Notes: generated from the letters alone by a model not told the origin. A stretch of 5,558 nt of DNA from Leptolyngbya sp. SIO4C5 (GCA_010671965.1 JAAHIC010000341.1:1-5558), one strand, 5' to 3'. Positions 1 to 5,558 are shown, numbered from the stretch's first letter. A program made the numbers and translations.

Positions 1-102
1 TGTAGTCATCCATGCCCGCCTGCAAGCACTTTTCGCGATCGCCCACCATCGCGTGAGCCGTCAGGCCAATCACAATCGTGTGCTGCGAATCGGCTTCTCG
101 CT
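1..102 (-). pseudogene. Receiver-domain fragment on the minus strand (left arm of a fold-back)
   Basis: Read on the minus strand from 100 to 2, this stretch is open for 33 codons. It encodes a classic receiver-domain segment of the hybrid histidine kinase type: [18 protein letters not shown], then [15 protein letters not shown]. This covers the beta4 strand, the conserved Thr/Ala switch region (LTAHAM) and the helix leading to beta5. The family sequence continues with xxKPV, and that continuation is found on the plus strand at 122-136, not here. The reading frame runs off the left edge. The codons before READSQ are missing because the sequence turns round at about 102/103. I see this as a displaced piece of the same gene whose end lies at 103-295, not as a second gene. 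The domain assignment is sure; the arrangement is probably artificial or rearranged. Confidence 0.75.
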
Positions 103-122
103 GGCGGGCATGGATGACTACA
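1..122. repeat. Exact 20-bp inverted repeat (1-20 / 103-122) around an 82-bp inverted receiver segment
   Basis: Positions 1-20 (tgtagtcatccatgcccgcc) are the exact reverse complement of 103-122. Both arms encode the same protein stretch, AGMDDY, on opposite strands. The segment between them (21-102) codes for the part of the receiver domain that should immediately precede AGMDDY, but in reverse orientation. The left arm ends at the window edge, so the true repeat may be longer. The turn falls in GGCG(G), which could be a short microhomology. Confidence 0.9.
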
Positions 123-295
123 TGCGCAAGCCAGTCGATATGAGCAGCTATTTACGCTGCTGGAAAAATGGTCTGGCTAAGAAAATTCAGGTTTTTGCCT
201 GTATCGTACTACAAAGTATTTTTTGTAGTATATACTGGAATCACATCCAACATGGATGCTTAACGAATTGTCCCTGCCGACTCAGCCACCGCTGA
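104..295 (+). CDS. C-terminal end of a response-regulator receiver domain (partial)
   Basis: From 104 the plus strand is open to a TGA at 293-295. The first residues, [20 protein letters not shown], are the end of a CheY-like receiver: the GMDDY turn, the conserved Lys-Pro of beta5 (KPV) and the start of the last helix. By family knowledge such AGMDDYxxKP ends belong mostly to hybrid histidine kinases, but the kinase part is not in the window. After LRCW the chain (about 43 further residues, several cysteines) matches nothing I recognise and may be a poorly conserved tail or readthrough after a frameshift. The stop lies inside the stem of a terminator hairpin. The open frame can be extended back to a GTG at 53, but codons before 104 are antisense to the receiver fragment, so that start is not real. 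The start is not visible. Confidence 0.6.
   Translation, partial: AGMDDYMRKPVDMSSYLRCWKNGLAKKIQVFACIVLQSIFCSIYWNHIQHGCLTNCPCRLSHR
207..230. promoter_or_regulatory. AT-rich dyad TACTACAAA / TTTGTAGTA
   Basis: Nine perfectly paired bases (207-215 and 222-230) surround a 6-nt loop, in an AT-rich stretch unlike the flanks. The half-sites TACTACA/TGTAGTA resemble the TACA/TGTA half-sites of BlaI/MecI/CopY-family operators, but the spacing is wider than in known operators. The dyad lies within the unconserved tail of the receiver reading frame. It may equally be a weak mRNA hairpin. No function can be assigned. Confidence 0.3.
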
Positions 296-312
296 GTCTA
301 ATTAGCTTTTTT
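279..312 (+). terminator. Intrinsic terminator of the receiver/kinase gene
   Basis: A perfect 8-bp stem, GACTCAGC (279-286) with GCTGAGTC (291-298), closes a CACC tetraloop. A run of six T follows at 307-312, eight bases after the stem. The distance to the T run is a little long for an ideal Rho-independent terminator. The upstream stop codon (293-295) sits within the stem. Confidence 0.6.
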
Positions 313-416
313 GTCTAAATTTGAGGCGCAAACGAATGCGCCTTTGCCTTATGCCGTGGCATAGGGCCAGCTCGCCGTGCCTACCGACTATAGCAGCGGT
401 TTAACCGCAGATTGTA
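313..416 (+). promoter_or_regulatory. Leader region of the ABC exporter gene with three small dyads
   Basis: This gap between the terminator and the ABC transporter ATG should hold its promoter. It has three short inverted repeats in a row: AGGCGCA/TGCGCCT (324-330 / 337-343, loop AACGAA), TATGCC/GGCATA (350-355 / 358-363) and GCGGTT-T-AACCGC (396-408), the last ending 8 bases before the ATG. TATAGC at 389-394 could be a -10 element, but I find no convincing -35 at the right distance. No Shine-Dalgarno sequence precedes the ATG. The first dyad is followed by only a weak T-rich stretch, so it is at most a weak terminator. No riboswitch family is recognisable. Confidence 0.35.
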
Positions 417-2234
417 ATGGCTAAGTTCAAAGATGTTATTCAATACTACAGGCGCTACAGGGCGATCGCCTACCTCAGCATTGCCGCTAGCAGCCTGTTT
501 CAAATTCTAGATCTGGTGGTGCCTTACGCCATTGGTCAAATTCTAAACGTGGTTTCCAATCAGCCCACGGACAAGCTGAGCCAGTGGCTAATTGACTCAA
601 CTGCTAGGCTCACTGGCCTGCCGAGCGATCGCCCTTTGGCGCTGGGCCTACTCCTGGGCCTGATTTTCCTAGTCACCGTAGGCCGTGCCCCGATTGAACC
701 CTGGCTAGGAGTCTGGTTCCACTGGGATATTGCCCTGCGATCGCGCCGCGACCATGCGGCCAAAGTCGTGGGCAAAATCTTGACCCTGCCCCTAGAGTTC
801 TATGACGAGAACAACCCCGGTCGGATTGCCGGACGGGTGGCGCGGGGACTGTCGAACCACACCTGGACGTACCCTGAAATCGCCGGACAGCTTATTCCTA
901 AGCTGGTGCGGGTCGTAGGCATCTTCTGCGTCATCGCCTTCATCGCCTGGCCGATTGCGCTGCTGTTCCTGCTCTCTTTTGTCGCCATCCTGGCCTACAG
1001 CCTCAAGGATCTGCTGAGAATTAACCGCAAGGAGCAGGCCCTCGATCGCTATATGGAGAATACCGAAAGCCATACCTCAGAGCTGATTACCAATATCAAA
1101 ACCGTCAAAGCCTTTGCCACCGAAGCCCGCGAACTCAAACGCCAGCAGCAGCGGCTGCAGCGAGAGTTTACCGTCGTGGATTACAGCATCCACCGGGCCT
1201 ACGTCAAGCTGATGACCTGGCAGGAAATGGTAATTCAGAGCTGCGTGTTTGGCGTCTTGGGGCTGACCCTATGGGCGACCCTCACCGGCCAAATTTCTCT
1301 GGGCTATTTTGTCACCACGCTGACGGTATCTAGCATGGCCTACGCTGAGCTAGAGCCGATCAGCAACCTGGCAGAAATCTTTACCCGGCGCTATGCCTCC
1401 ATGCTGCGCCTGCACGAGTTCATGGAGATGCCCAGCAGTCAAGAAGGCGGCAACGTGCTGGCCCTGCCGGAAGCCGCCCCCAGCTATCAGTTCACCGGCA
1501 AGCTACATTTTGAAGGAGTTACCTTTGGCTACGAGCCGCAGCGCCCGGTACTGCAGGATATCGACCTGCTAATTGAGCCGTATCAAACCGTGGCCTTAGT
1601 CGGGCGATCGGGGTCGGGTAAGTCAACGCTGGTGAAGCTGCTGTTCCGCTATTTTGAGCCGCAGCAGGGCCGCATCCTGATGGATGGCGAAGATATTCGG
1701 CGGCTGGATGTGACGGGCTATCGGCGGCGACTGGCAATTGTGCATCAGGAAGTAGATGTCTTCAACGGCACGCTGCTGGACAACCTCACCTACGGCAATC
1801 CCAACGCTAGCTTTAGCGAAATCGAGGCCGCCTGCAATATCGCCCGTGTCGATGAGTTTATTCATCTCTTACCCCGGGGCTATCACACGGTAGTTGGGGA
1901 GCGGGGAGTGCGGCTCTCTGGCGGCCAAAGGCAGCGGCTCGGCATTGCCAGAGCGCTGCTGGTCAATCCGGACGTGCTGGTGTTTGACGAAGCCACCTCT
2001 AGCCTGGACTATGAATCAGAGCGCTCAATCCAGCTGGCTATGCGCAATATCCTGGGTACCCGCACGACGCTGATTATTGCTCACCGCCTGAGTACCGTCC
2101 GCGAAGCCGACAAGATTGTTGTGCTTGATCAAGGCCGCATTTTAGAAGTGGGCAGCCATGCTGAACTGCTGCAGCAGGGCGGACTCTATCACCGCCTGCA
2201 CTCACTGCAGGAAACGGGCGATCTGCTGAGTTAA
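417..2234 (+). CDS. Type IV ABC exporter half-transporter (fused membrane and ATPase domains)
   Basis: This 605-residue protein has the standard half-exporter plan: a six-helix membrane domain (about residues 18-320) and a nucleotide-binding domain (about 363-600). Likely membrane helices lie near 18-43, 74-102, 160-177, 179-198, 271-290 and 293-312. All ATPase motifs are intact: A-loop Tyr372, Walker A GRSGSGKST (396-404, Lys402), Q-loop Gln444, signature LSGGQ (500-504), Walker B VLVFDE (520-525, catalytic Glu525), D-loop SSLD (528-531) and switch His556. It should work as a homo- or heterodimer in the cytoplasmic membrane, moving a substrate outward with ATP. The substrate (lipid, peptide, drug or other) cannot be told from sequence. 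There is no peptidase or cyclic-nucleotide domain at the N-terminus, which argues against a bacteriocin-type exporter. The ATG at 417 gives a normal length but has no Shine-Dalgarno. No partner half-transporter is adjacent, which slightly favours a homodimer. Confidence 0.93.
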   Translation: MAKFKDVIQYYRRYRAIAYLSIAASSLFQILDLVVPYAIGQILNVVSNQPTDKLSQWLIDSTARLTGLPSDRPLALGLLLGLIFLVTVGRAPIEPWLGVWFHWDIALRSRRDHAAKVVGKILTLPLEFYDENNPGRIAGRVARGLSNHTWTYPEIAGQLIPKLVRVVGIFCVIAFIAWPIALLFLLSFVAILAYSLKDLLRINRKEQALDRYMENTESHTSELITNIKTVKAFATEARELKRQQQRLQREFTVVDYSIHRAYVKLMTWQEMVIQSCVFGVLGLTLWATLTGQISLGYFVTTLTVSSMAYAELEPISNLAEIFTRRYASMLRLHEFMEMPSSQEGGNVLALPEAAPSYQFTGKLHFEGVTFGYEPQRPVLQDIDLLIEPYQTVALVGRSGSGKSTLVKLLFRYFEPQQGRILMDGEDIRRLDVTGYRRRLAIVHQEVDVFNGTLLDNLTYGNPNASFSEIEAACNIARVDEFIHLLPRGYHTVVGERGVRLSGGQRQRLGIARALLVNPDVLVFDEATSSLDYESERSIQLAMRNILGTRTTLIIAHRLSTVREADKIVVLDQGRILEVGSHAELLQQGGLYHRLHSLQETGDLLS

Positions 2235-2303
2235 AAACTGACCTAGCCGCCAAGCAGGTTTTGTTCCTTGGCGGCTGGGCCTGTGGGCGATCGCCGGTTT
2301 TTT
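2233..2303. terminator. Bidirectional terminator between the convergent ABC exporter and uraD genes
   Basis: A perfect 10-bp stem, AGCCGCCAAG (2245-2254) with CTTGGCGGCT (2267-2276), has a 12-nt loop and extends to about 13 bp with one G-T pair (2242-2279). On the minus strand a T run (complement of 2233-2237) follows 7 bases beyond the 10-bp stem. On the plus strand a T run lies at 2298-2303, after a HIP1 palindrome. It starts 10 bases after the ABC exporter stop and lies about 85 bases downstream of the uraD stop, so it probably ends both transcripts. Confidence 0.65.
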
Positions 2304-2362
2304 CTATCGGTTGAATAAGGTGTGATGGGGTATCTTTGCCATCTGGCCTGCTACTAGCCGGG

Positions 2363-2884
2363 TCAGTCCATCGCCATCCCAGAAACGTCCTGCACCAGTG
2401 CCGATAGTCGAAAATAGGCAATCTGACTAATTTCCGCGATCGCCTTCTCTCTCTCTCCTTCTAAGCTATTGGGCAGTCGCTGTTCAAAAGCCTGCAGAAT
2501 ACTGTCTTTAGTGTGGTTTTTGACCGCCACGATGAACGGAAAGCCAAATTTAGCTTTATAAGCCTGATTAAGCCGATGAAACCGCTCAAATTCGTCTGCC
2601 GAGAGCCGATCTAGCCCCACTCCTGCCTGCTCCTGCACTGACGCCGCTGCCATCTGCGCTTTGCTGCCCAGGTCAGGATGGACTCGAATCAGGGCCAGTT
2701 GCTGGTCGGGGGAGAGAGCCGCCACAATGGCGGCCATTTTTTGGTGCAAATCTGCCCTACTCGCAAACGGTCGATATTGCCAGGCCTGAGCCGCGATCGC
2801 CGGGGTATCTTCAAACACTGCCCCCAAAGCCGCCACAAACTCAGGCTGGCTCATGTGGTTCAAGGCTGCGATCGAGTAGGCCAT
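2363..2884 (-). CDS. uraD: 2-oxo-4-hydroxy-4-carboxy-5-ureidoimidazoline (OHCU) decarboxylase
   Basis: This cytosolic enzyme makes (S)-allantoin from OHCU, the third step of urate breakdown. The 173-residue length is normal for the family. Family hallmarks are visible: HPDLG with the catalytic His69, the SVQEQAGVGL segment with Ser82 and Glu85, FHRLNQAYKAKFGFPFIVAV (102-121) and IAYFRLSAL with Arg159. By family knowledge these His, Ser, Glu and Arg residues line the active site, so the protein should be functional. The ATG overlaps the hpxO stop by one base (TGATG on the minus strand), so translation is probably coupled; only a distant AAAGGG precedes it. The neighbouring urate hydroxylase supports the assignment strongly. 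The protein ends GMAMD with a TGA at 2365-2363. Confidence 0.95.
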   Translation of the reverse strand: MAYSIAALNHMSQPEFVAALGAVFEDTPAIAAQAWQYRPFASRADLHQKMAAIVAALSPDQQLALIRVHPDLGSKAQMAAASVQEQAGVGLDRLSADEFERFHRLNQAYKAKFGFPFIVAVKNHTKDSILQAFEQRLPNSLEGEREKAIAEISQIAYFRLSALVQDVSGMAMD

Positions 2885-4047
2885 CAGTGCAGCGGCCCTT
2901 TGAGAATCGTTTTGGCGATCGCCCCTTTGATGCTAACGCCATCTTCCTGGGCCAAAGAGTCGTACCAGCTTTGAGTTTGATCGGGTATTTTGCCGTGGAT
3001 CATAGCGGCTCGCTCACGCGCTTTCAGAATAATCTCAGCAACGCGGTCTTTGCGGGCCAGCTCATAGCGCTGCAGCGCGTCGGCGACGCTGATATTAGTG
3101 GTCAGCAGCAAGTTGCTCAGCACCCAAGCATCCTCCATTGCCTGACAGCCGCCCTGTCCGAGGTCAGGGGCGGTGCTGTGGCCCGCGTCTCCCAGCAGCA
3201 CTACCCGGCCTTTGGCTAGCGTTTGTAGCGGTTCAATATCGTGAATTTCTACCCGGTTCGTCTTGGCGGGATCCAGCCGCTGAATCAGTCGCTGGACGGG
3301 GTCAGCCCAGCCTTGAAAGTAGCCAAATAGCTCCTCCCGGTAGCTCTCGGCCTCGCTCGGCGTATCCTTTGGCAGTGGCACATCGAGGAAAAAGTAGAAG
3401 CGATCGCCCCCCACTGGCATCATTGAGGCCCGCTGGCCGTTACCGACATAAATCACCCAGCTATTTTTCGGCGCTAAGTCTTCACTGGCAGGCACCAGCC
3501 CGTTCCAGTTGACATAACCCACATAGCGGCGCTCAACTTTCTGCCCCAGCACATAAGTGCGAATAATCGAGTGGGTACCATCCGCCCCCACCACCACGTC
3601 CCCCGTTGCCCGTCGGCCATCGGCAAAAATGGCCGTAGCGCTGTCGTCATCTTGCTCCACCGCTACGCACTTGGAGTCGAGCTGCACTTGGTCAGCGCCG
3701 TAGGTATCTAGCAGCATCTGCTGCAGGTCAGTCCGGGATACCGGATAGGGCCGCTGGCCTACCTGCTCCACAATTGAGGCTAGGCTAAAATCTGTCAGCG
3801 TTTCACCCGTCTTAGAAATATAGGCCATCCGATCCATCTGACCGCCAATCTGGGCAATTTTATCCCCCAATCCCAGCCGATTCAGCACTTTGACCCCGTT
3901 TGACCAGAGAGAGATACCGGCTCCGGCGGGGCGCAGCTCGCGGACGCGATCGTAAATTTCAACTGTGTAACCTGCCTGCCGCAGGGCGATCGCAGCAGTG
4001 AGGCCGCCCATACCTGCTCCGATGACAATCGCTTTTAGATTTTCCAT
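2884..4047 (-). CDS. hpxO: FAD-dependent urate hydroxylase (HpxO type)
   Basis: This 387-residue group A flavin monooxygenase oxidises urate to 5-hydroxyisourate with NAD(P)H and oxygen, replacing cofactor-free uricase. It carries the FAD-binding GxGxxG (GAGMGG, 10-15), the DG motif (GDVVVGADG, 149-157) and the GD motif (GDAGHSTAPD, 286-295). It strongly resembles Klebsiella HpxO as I remember it: AGxISxWxNGVK, RPxPVSR, RRYxGYVNWNGLV, RFYFFxDVPLP, TNRxEIHDIEP and the C-terminal ILxGPL. Arg206 in GNGQRASMMPV and Tyr218 appear to match the urate-contacting Arg204 and Tyr216 of HpxO. The ATG at 4047 is chosen because family members begin just before the first beta strand (KAIVIGAG). It has AAGGA only 3 bases upstream. 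A TTG at 4110 would add 21 residues unlike the family. The stop overlaps the uraD start, so the two form an operon. Confidence 0.95.
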   Translation of the reverse strand: MENLKAIVIGAGMGGLTAAIALRQAGYTVEIYDRVRELRPAGAGISLWSNGVKVLNRLGLGDKIAQIGGQMDRMAYISKTGETLTDFSLASIVEQVGQRPYPVSRTDLQQMLLDTYGADQVQLDSKCVAVEQDDDSATAIFADGRRATGDVVVGADGTHSIIRTYVLGQKVERRYVGYVNWNGLVPASEDLAPKNSWVIYVGNGQRASMMPVGGDRFYFFLDVPLPKDTPSEAESYREELFGYFQGWADPVQRLIQRLDPAKTNRVEIHDIEPLQTLAKGRVVLLGDAGHSTAPDLGQGGCQAMEDAWVLSNLLLTTNISVADALQRYELARKDRVAEIILKARERAAMIHGKIPDQTQSWYDSLAQEDGVSIKGAIAKTILKGPLH

Positions 4048-4084
4048 AGATCCTTGACTGAGCCTGTTCAGCGCTTTGTGAGAT

Positions 4085-4134
4085 ATTCTAAGTCTCCTGA
4101 TTGGTGGCAACTGTTAGCAATAGATCCAGTTGCC
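4085..4134 (-). promoter_or_regulatory. Possible promoter and operator upstream of hpxO
   Basis: On the minus strand TAGAAT (4090-4085) could be a -10 element, 37 bases before the hpxO ATG. An 8-bp inverted repeat, GGCAACTG (4106-4113) with CAGTTGCC (4127-4134) and a 13-base spacer, lies just upstream; one arm covers the expected -35 position, where only a poor match (CAGTTG, 17-base spacing) is found. A regulator bound to the dyad could control the promoter. I find no NtcA box (GTA-N8-TAC) here, which would be the usual cyanobacterial nitrogen signal. This is inference from position. Confidence 0.35.
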
Positions 4135-4188
4135 TAAAAAAGCGACGCTGCCTCTAATCTGTCGTCCTGTCCAGACTCTTTTGCTGGA

Positions 4189-4230
4189 GCGGCCAAAGCC
4201 GCAGGGTGGGAAGCCCCACCCTACTTGCGG
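4189..4230 (-). terminator. GC-rich hairpin after the porin gene
   Basis: AGGGTGGG (4203-4210) pairs perfectly with CCCACCCT (4215-4222) around a 4-nt loop. CCGC (4199-4202) can also pair with GCGG (4227-4230) across a 4-base bulge. An overlapping alternative stem, GCGGC (4189-4193) with GCCGC (4198-4202), competes with the outer arm. In the minus direction the hairpin starts 7 bases after the porin stop. There is no good T run directly after it, so it may act as a Rho-aided or weak terminator, or as a 3' stabiliser. The GGGTGGG/CCCACCC core resembles short dispersed repeats often seen between cyanobacterial genes. Confidence 0.5.
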
Positions 4231-4237
4231 TCATGAA

Positions 4238-5557
4238 CTAGAAAAAGAACTGGGTTTGCAGGTTCAGCACGTAGATATCCGGGTTGTCGCTAAAGTTATT
4301 GGCATTCCCAATCCAGTAAAAGGACGGCACAATCGCCATATAGTTATTCACCGGATAGCGATAGGTGATTTCTAGCTCCTCCTGCACGCCGCCGTTGCCA
4401 CCACCCGATATGAGAAAATCCCGTCCGTCTAGAACGGAGAAAGGTTTCAGGTAGGAAATTGTGGCTAAAGCACCTTCCTTAAACAGGTTAGGGAAAGCAA
4501 CCCCCACCTGAACTGACTGAGCGTTGATTTCGCCTCGATCAAGAGCCGCCGCTGCCGGATAGACATCGGTGCTGCCGTAGCTATAGCGGCCAAATAGCCC
4601 CAACCAGTCCGTCACCAGCCAGTCAAAGTTAAACAAAAAGGTATCGGCAGCCGCTGCGTTGAGCGGCCCGCCCTGACCGTCATCGGCAAAACCGTAGATC
4701 GGCTCGCTGAGAGCGCCGCCGACGAAGCCGTTGGCATTAGGCTGATAGCTGGTGCGGGTATAGAGGAAGCGCAGATTGAGCCGATCAAAAGGCGTGACGC
4801 CAAGCTGTGCCGTCAGCGTGTTAGTGCCGCCAAACAGACCGCGATCGGGGTCGCTGGCCGGGGGCTGAGTCGGCAGAAACTCGGTGCTTTCATTCATATA
4901 GGCCAGCCGCAGATCGGCCCAGTCGGCAATGTCCCAAACGGCGACGGCTCCCGCGCCCCGGTCTACCGCGTTAACCTGAGTGCCACCGCTGGAGTTGAAG
5001 CTGTTAGCTCCAGTGATGAGGAAGGTAAAGCGGTTGTTGTCAAAATAGCGGTACCAGTTAATCCGGGGGCCAATCACGAGCTGTAGGCTATCCCCTACCG
5101 GAAAAGCATAGGACAGCTCTCTTAACACCGGCGCGTTATTTTCTACCCCGCCTCGCTGCAGGGTGAAAGGAACGCCAAACGTATTAAACAGTCCGGCGGA
5201 ACCGAAGGTATTGGCCGGGGCGTTGCCTGTCCCAACGGCCATCTGCAAGGTAAGCAAATCAGCGCCAGTGAAAGAGGTATCTAAGTTAATCCAGGCCAAA
5301 TAGCTGAAGGTTGTGGCCGGATCGTCTGCAATGGTGCGAATGACCGGATCGCCTGCTGCATCACGGGCAGGTGCAAACACGTTAAGTCCCTCTGCCCTGA
5401 TATCACCGTCAGCAAAGGCGGCATTGACGTGGGCAAAAACGACGCCTCGGAGCTTAGTGGTGGTAGAAAACTGAGTGGATTCTAAGAAGGCAGTGCGATC
5501 TTCTAAATCGTCTACCTGCGCCCGGACGTTGGCTAGCTCGGTGCCGAACTGCTCTTG
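4238..5557 (-). CDS. Cyanobacterial OprB-family porin (iron uptake porin type), partial at the N-terminus
   Basis: The frame is open from the right edge to a TAG at 4240-4238, giving 439 C-terminal residues. The visible part begins in a coiled coil (QEQFGTELANVRAQVDDLED), followed by TQFSTTTKLRGVVFAHVNAAF, the usual entry into the OprB beta-barrel. The rest is a run of alternating amphipathic strands rich in aromatic, Gly and Asn residues. It ends QTQFFF, with the C-terminal Phe expected for outer-membrane barrel insertion. By family knowledge the missing N-terminus should hold a signal peptide and an SLH domain that anchors to peptidoglycan. Such proteins form outer-membrane channels for small solutes or inorganic ions including iron; the substrate here is unknown. 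A GTG at 5380 is only an internal codon. The gene lacks HIP1 sites, unlike the other full-length genes in the window. A hairpin separates it from hpxO downstream. Confidence 0.88.
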   Translation of the reverse strand, partial: QEQFGTELANVRAQVDDLEDRTAFLESTQFSTTTKLRGVVFAHVNAAFADGDIRAEGLNVFAPARDAAGDPVIRTIADDPATTFSYLAWINLDTSFTGADLLTLQMAVGTGNAPANTFGSAGLFNTFGVPFTLQRGGVENNAPVLRELSYAFPVGDSLQLVIGPRINWYRYFDNNRFTFLITGANSFNSSGGTQVNAVDRGAGAVAVWDIADWADLRLAYMNESTEFLPTQPPASDPDRGLFGGTNTLTAQLGVTPFDRLNLRFLYTRTSYQPNANGFVGGALSEPIYGFADDGQGGPLNAAAADTFLFNFDWLVTDWLGLFGRYSYGSTDVYPAAAALDRGEINAQSVQVGVAFPNLFKEGALATISYLKPFSVLDGRDFLISGGGNGGVQEELEITYRYPVNNYMAIVPSFYWIGNANNFSDNPDIYVLNLQTQFFF

Positions 5558-5558
5558 A

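Noticed and set aside
53..295. Open frame starting at GTG 53 as a complete small gene
   Set aside because: Codons 53-103 are antisense to a clear receiver fragment; only the part from 104 has receiver similarity, so the GTG is not a true start.
560..1865. Minus-strand open frames opposite the ABC exporter
   Set aside because: They lie antisense to a complete exporter with all motifs intact and show no family features; they are GC-driven shadows.
2678..3512. Plus-strand open frames opposite uraD and hpxO
   Set aside because: They are antisense to two well-identified enzymes and encode unrecognisable protein.
4048..4110. TTG at 4110 as the hpxO start
   Set aside because: It would add 21 residues (PPIRRLRISHKAL...) before the FAD-binding strand; family members start directly at the strand, and the ATG at 4047 fits that length.
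4048..4237. NtcA binding site upstream of hpxO
   Set aside because: I looked for GTA-N8-TAC in this gap and found none.
4130..4375. Plus-strand open frame across the hpxO-porin gap
   Set aside because: It overlaps the porin end and the intergenic hairpin, has no start signal and resembles no protein family.
4238..5380. GTG at 5380 as the porin start
   Set aside because: The frame stays open to the window edge and encodes the conserved coiled coil and QFSTTTKL entry upstream of this codon.
1..5558. CRISPR array, tRNA, rRNA, transposase or defence genes
   Set aside because: No direct-repeat array, cloverleaf, rRNA-like stretch or recognisable mobile or defence protein is visible on either strand.

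Overview
The window looks cyanobacterial. Ten copies of the HIP1 octamer GCGATCGC lie between positions 35 and 3993, and the right edge carries a porin with the coiled-coil/OprB layout typical of cyanobacterial outer membranes. Base composition is moderately GC-rich. I cannot name the genus from sequence alone. Both ends are incomplete: the left edge cuts a response-regulator sequence and the right edge cuts the porin, so this may be a whole contig or an internal cut.

Layout. Positions 1-295 hold pieces of one response-regulator receiver domain, probably the C-terminus of a hybrid histidine kinase. The pieces are arranged as a fold-back: 1-102 read on the minus strand, 103-295 on the plus strand, with an exact 20-bp inverted repeat (1-20 / 103-122). 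A hairpin terminator at 279-312 closes that gene. Positions 313-416 are a short leader with three small dyads. A full-length type IV ABC exporter half-transporter (417-2234, plus) follows. A strong hairpin at 2242-2279 serves as a shared, bidirectional terminator between it and the convergent minus-strand genes.

On the minus strand, hpxO (FAD-dependent urate hydroxylase, 4047-2884) and uraD (OHCU decarboxylase, 2884-2363) overlap by one base and almost certainly form an operon. HpxO converts urate to 5-hydroxyisourate and UraD converts OHCU to (S)-allantoin. The enzyme for the step between them (5-hydroxyisourate hydrolase) is not in the window. Upstream of hpxO is a 190-bp intergenic region with an 8-bp inverted repeat near a possible promoter and a GC-rich hairpin after the porin stop. 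The porin (4238 to beyond 5557, minus) belongs to the group often annotated as iron uptake porins.

Working together: hpxO and uraD are one catabolic module for purine nitrogen. The porin could be read in the same direction but is separated by a hairpin, and there is no evidence that it serves urate uptake. The ABC exporter has no visible functional link to its neighbours. I see no mobile element, CRISPR array, tRNA or rRNA. The most unusual feature is the fold-back at the left edge, which is more likely an assembly or amplification chimera than a biological switch.
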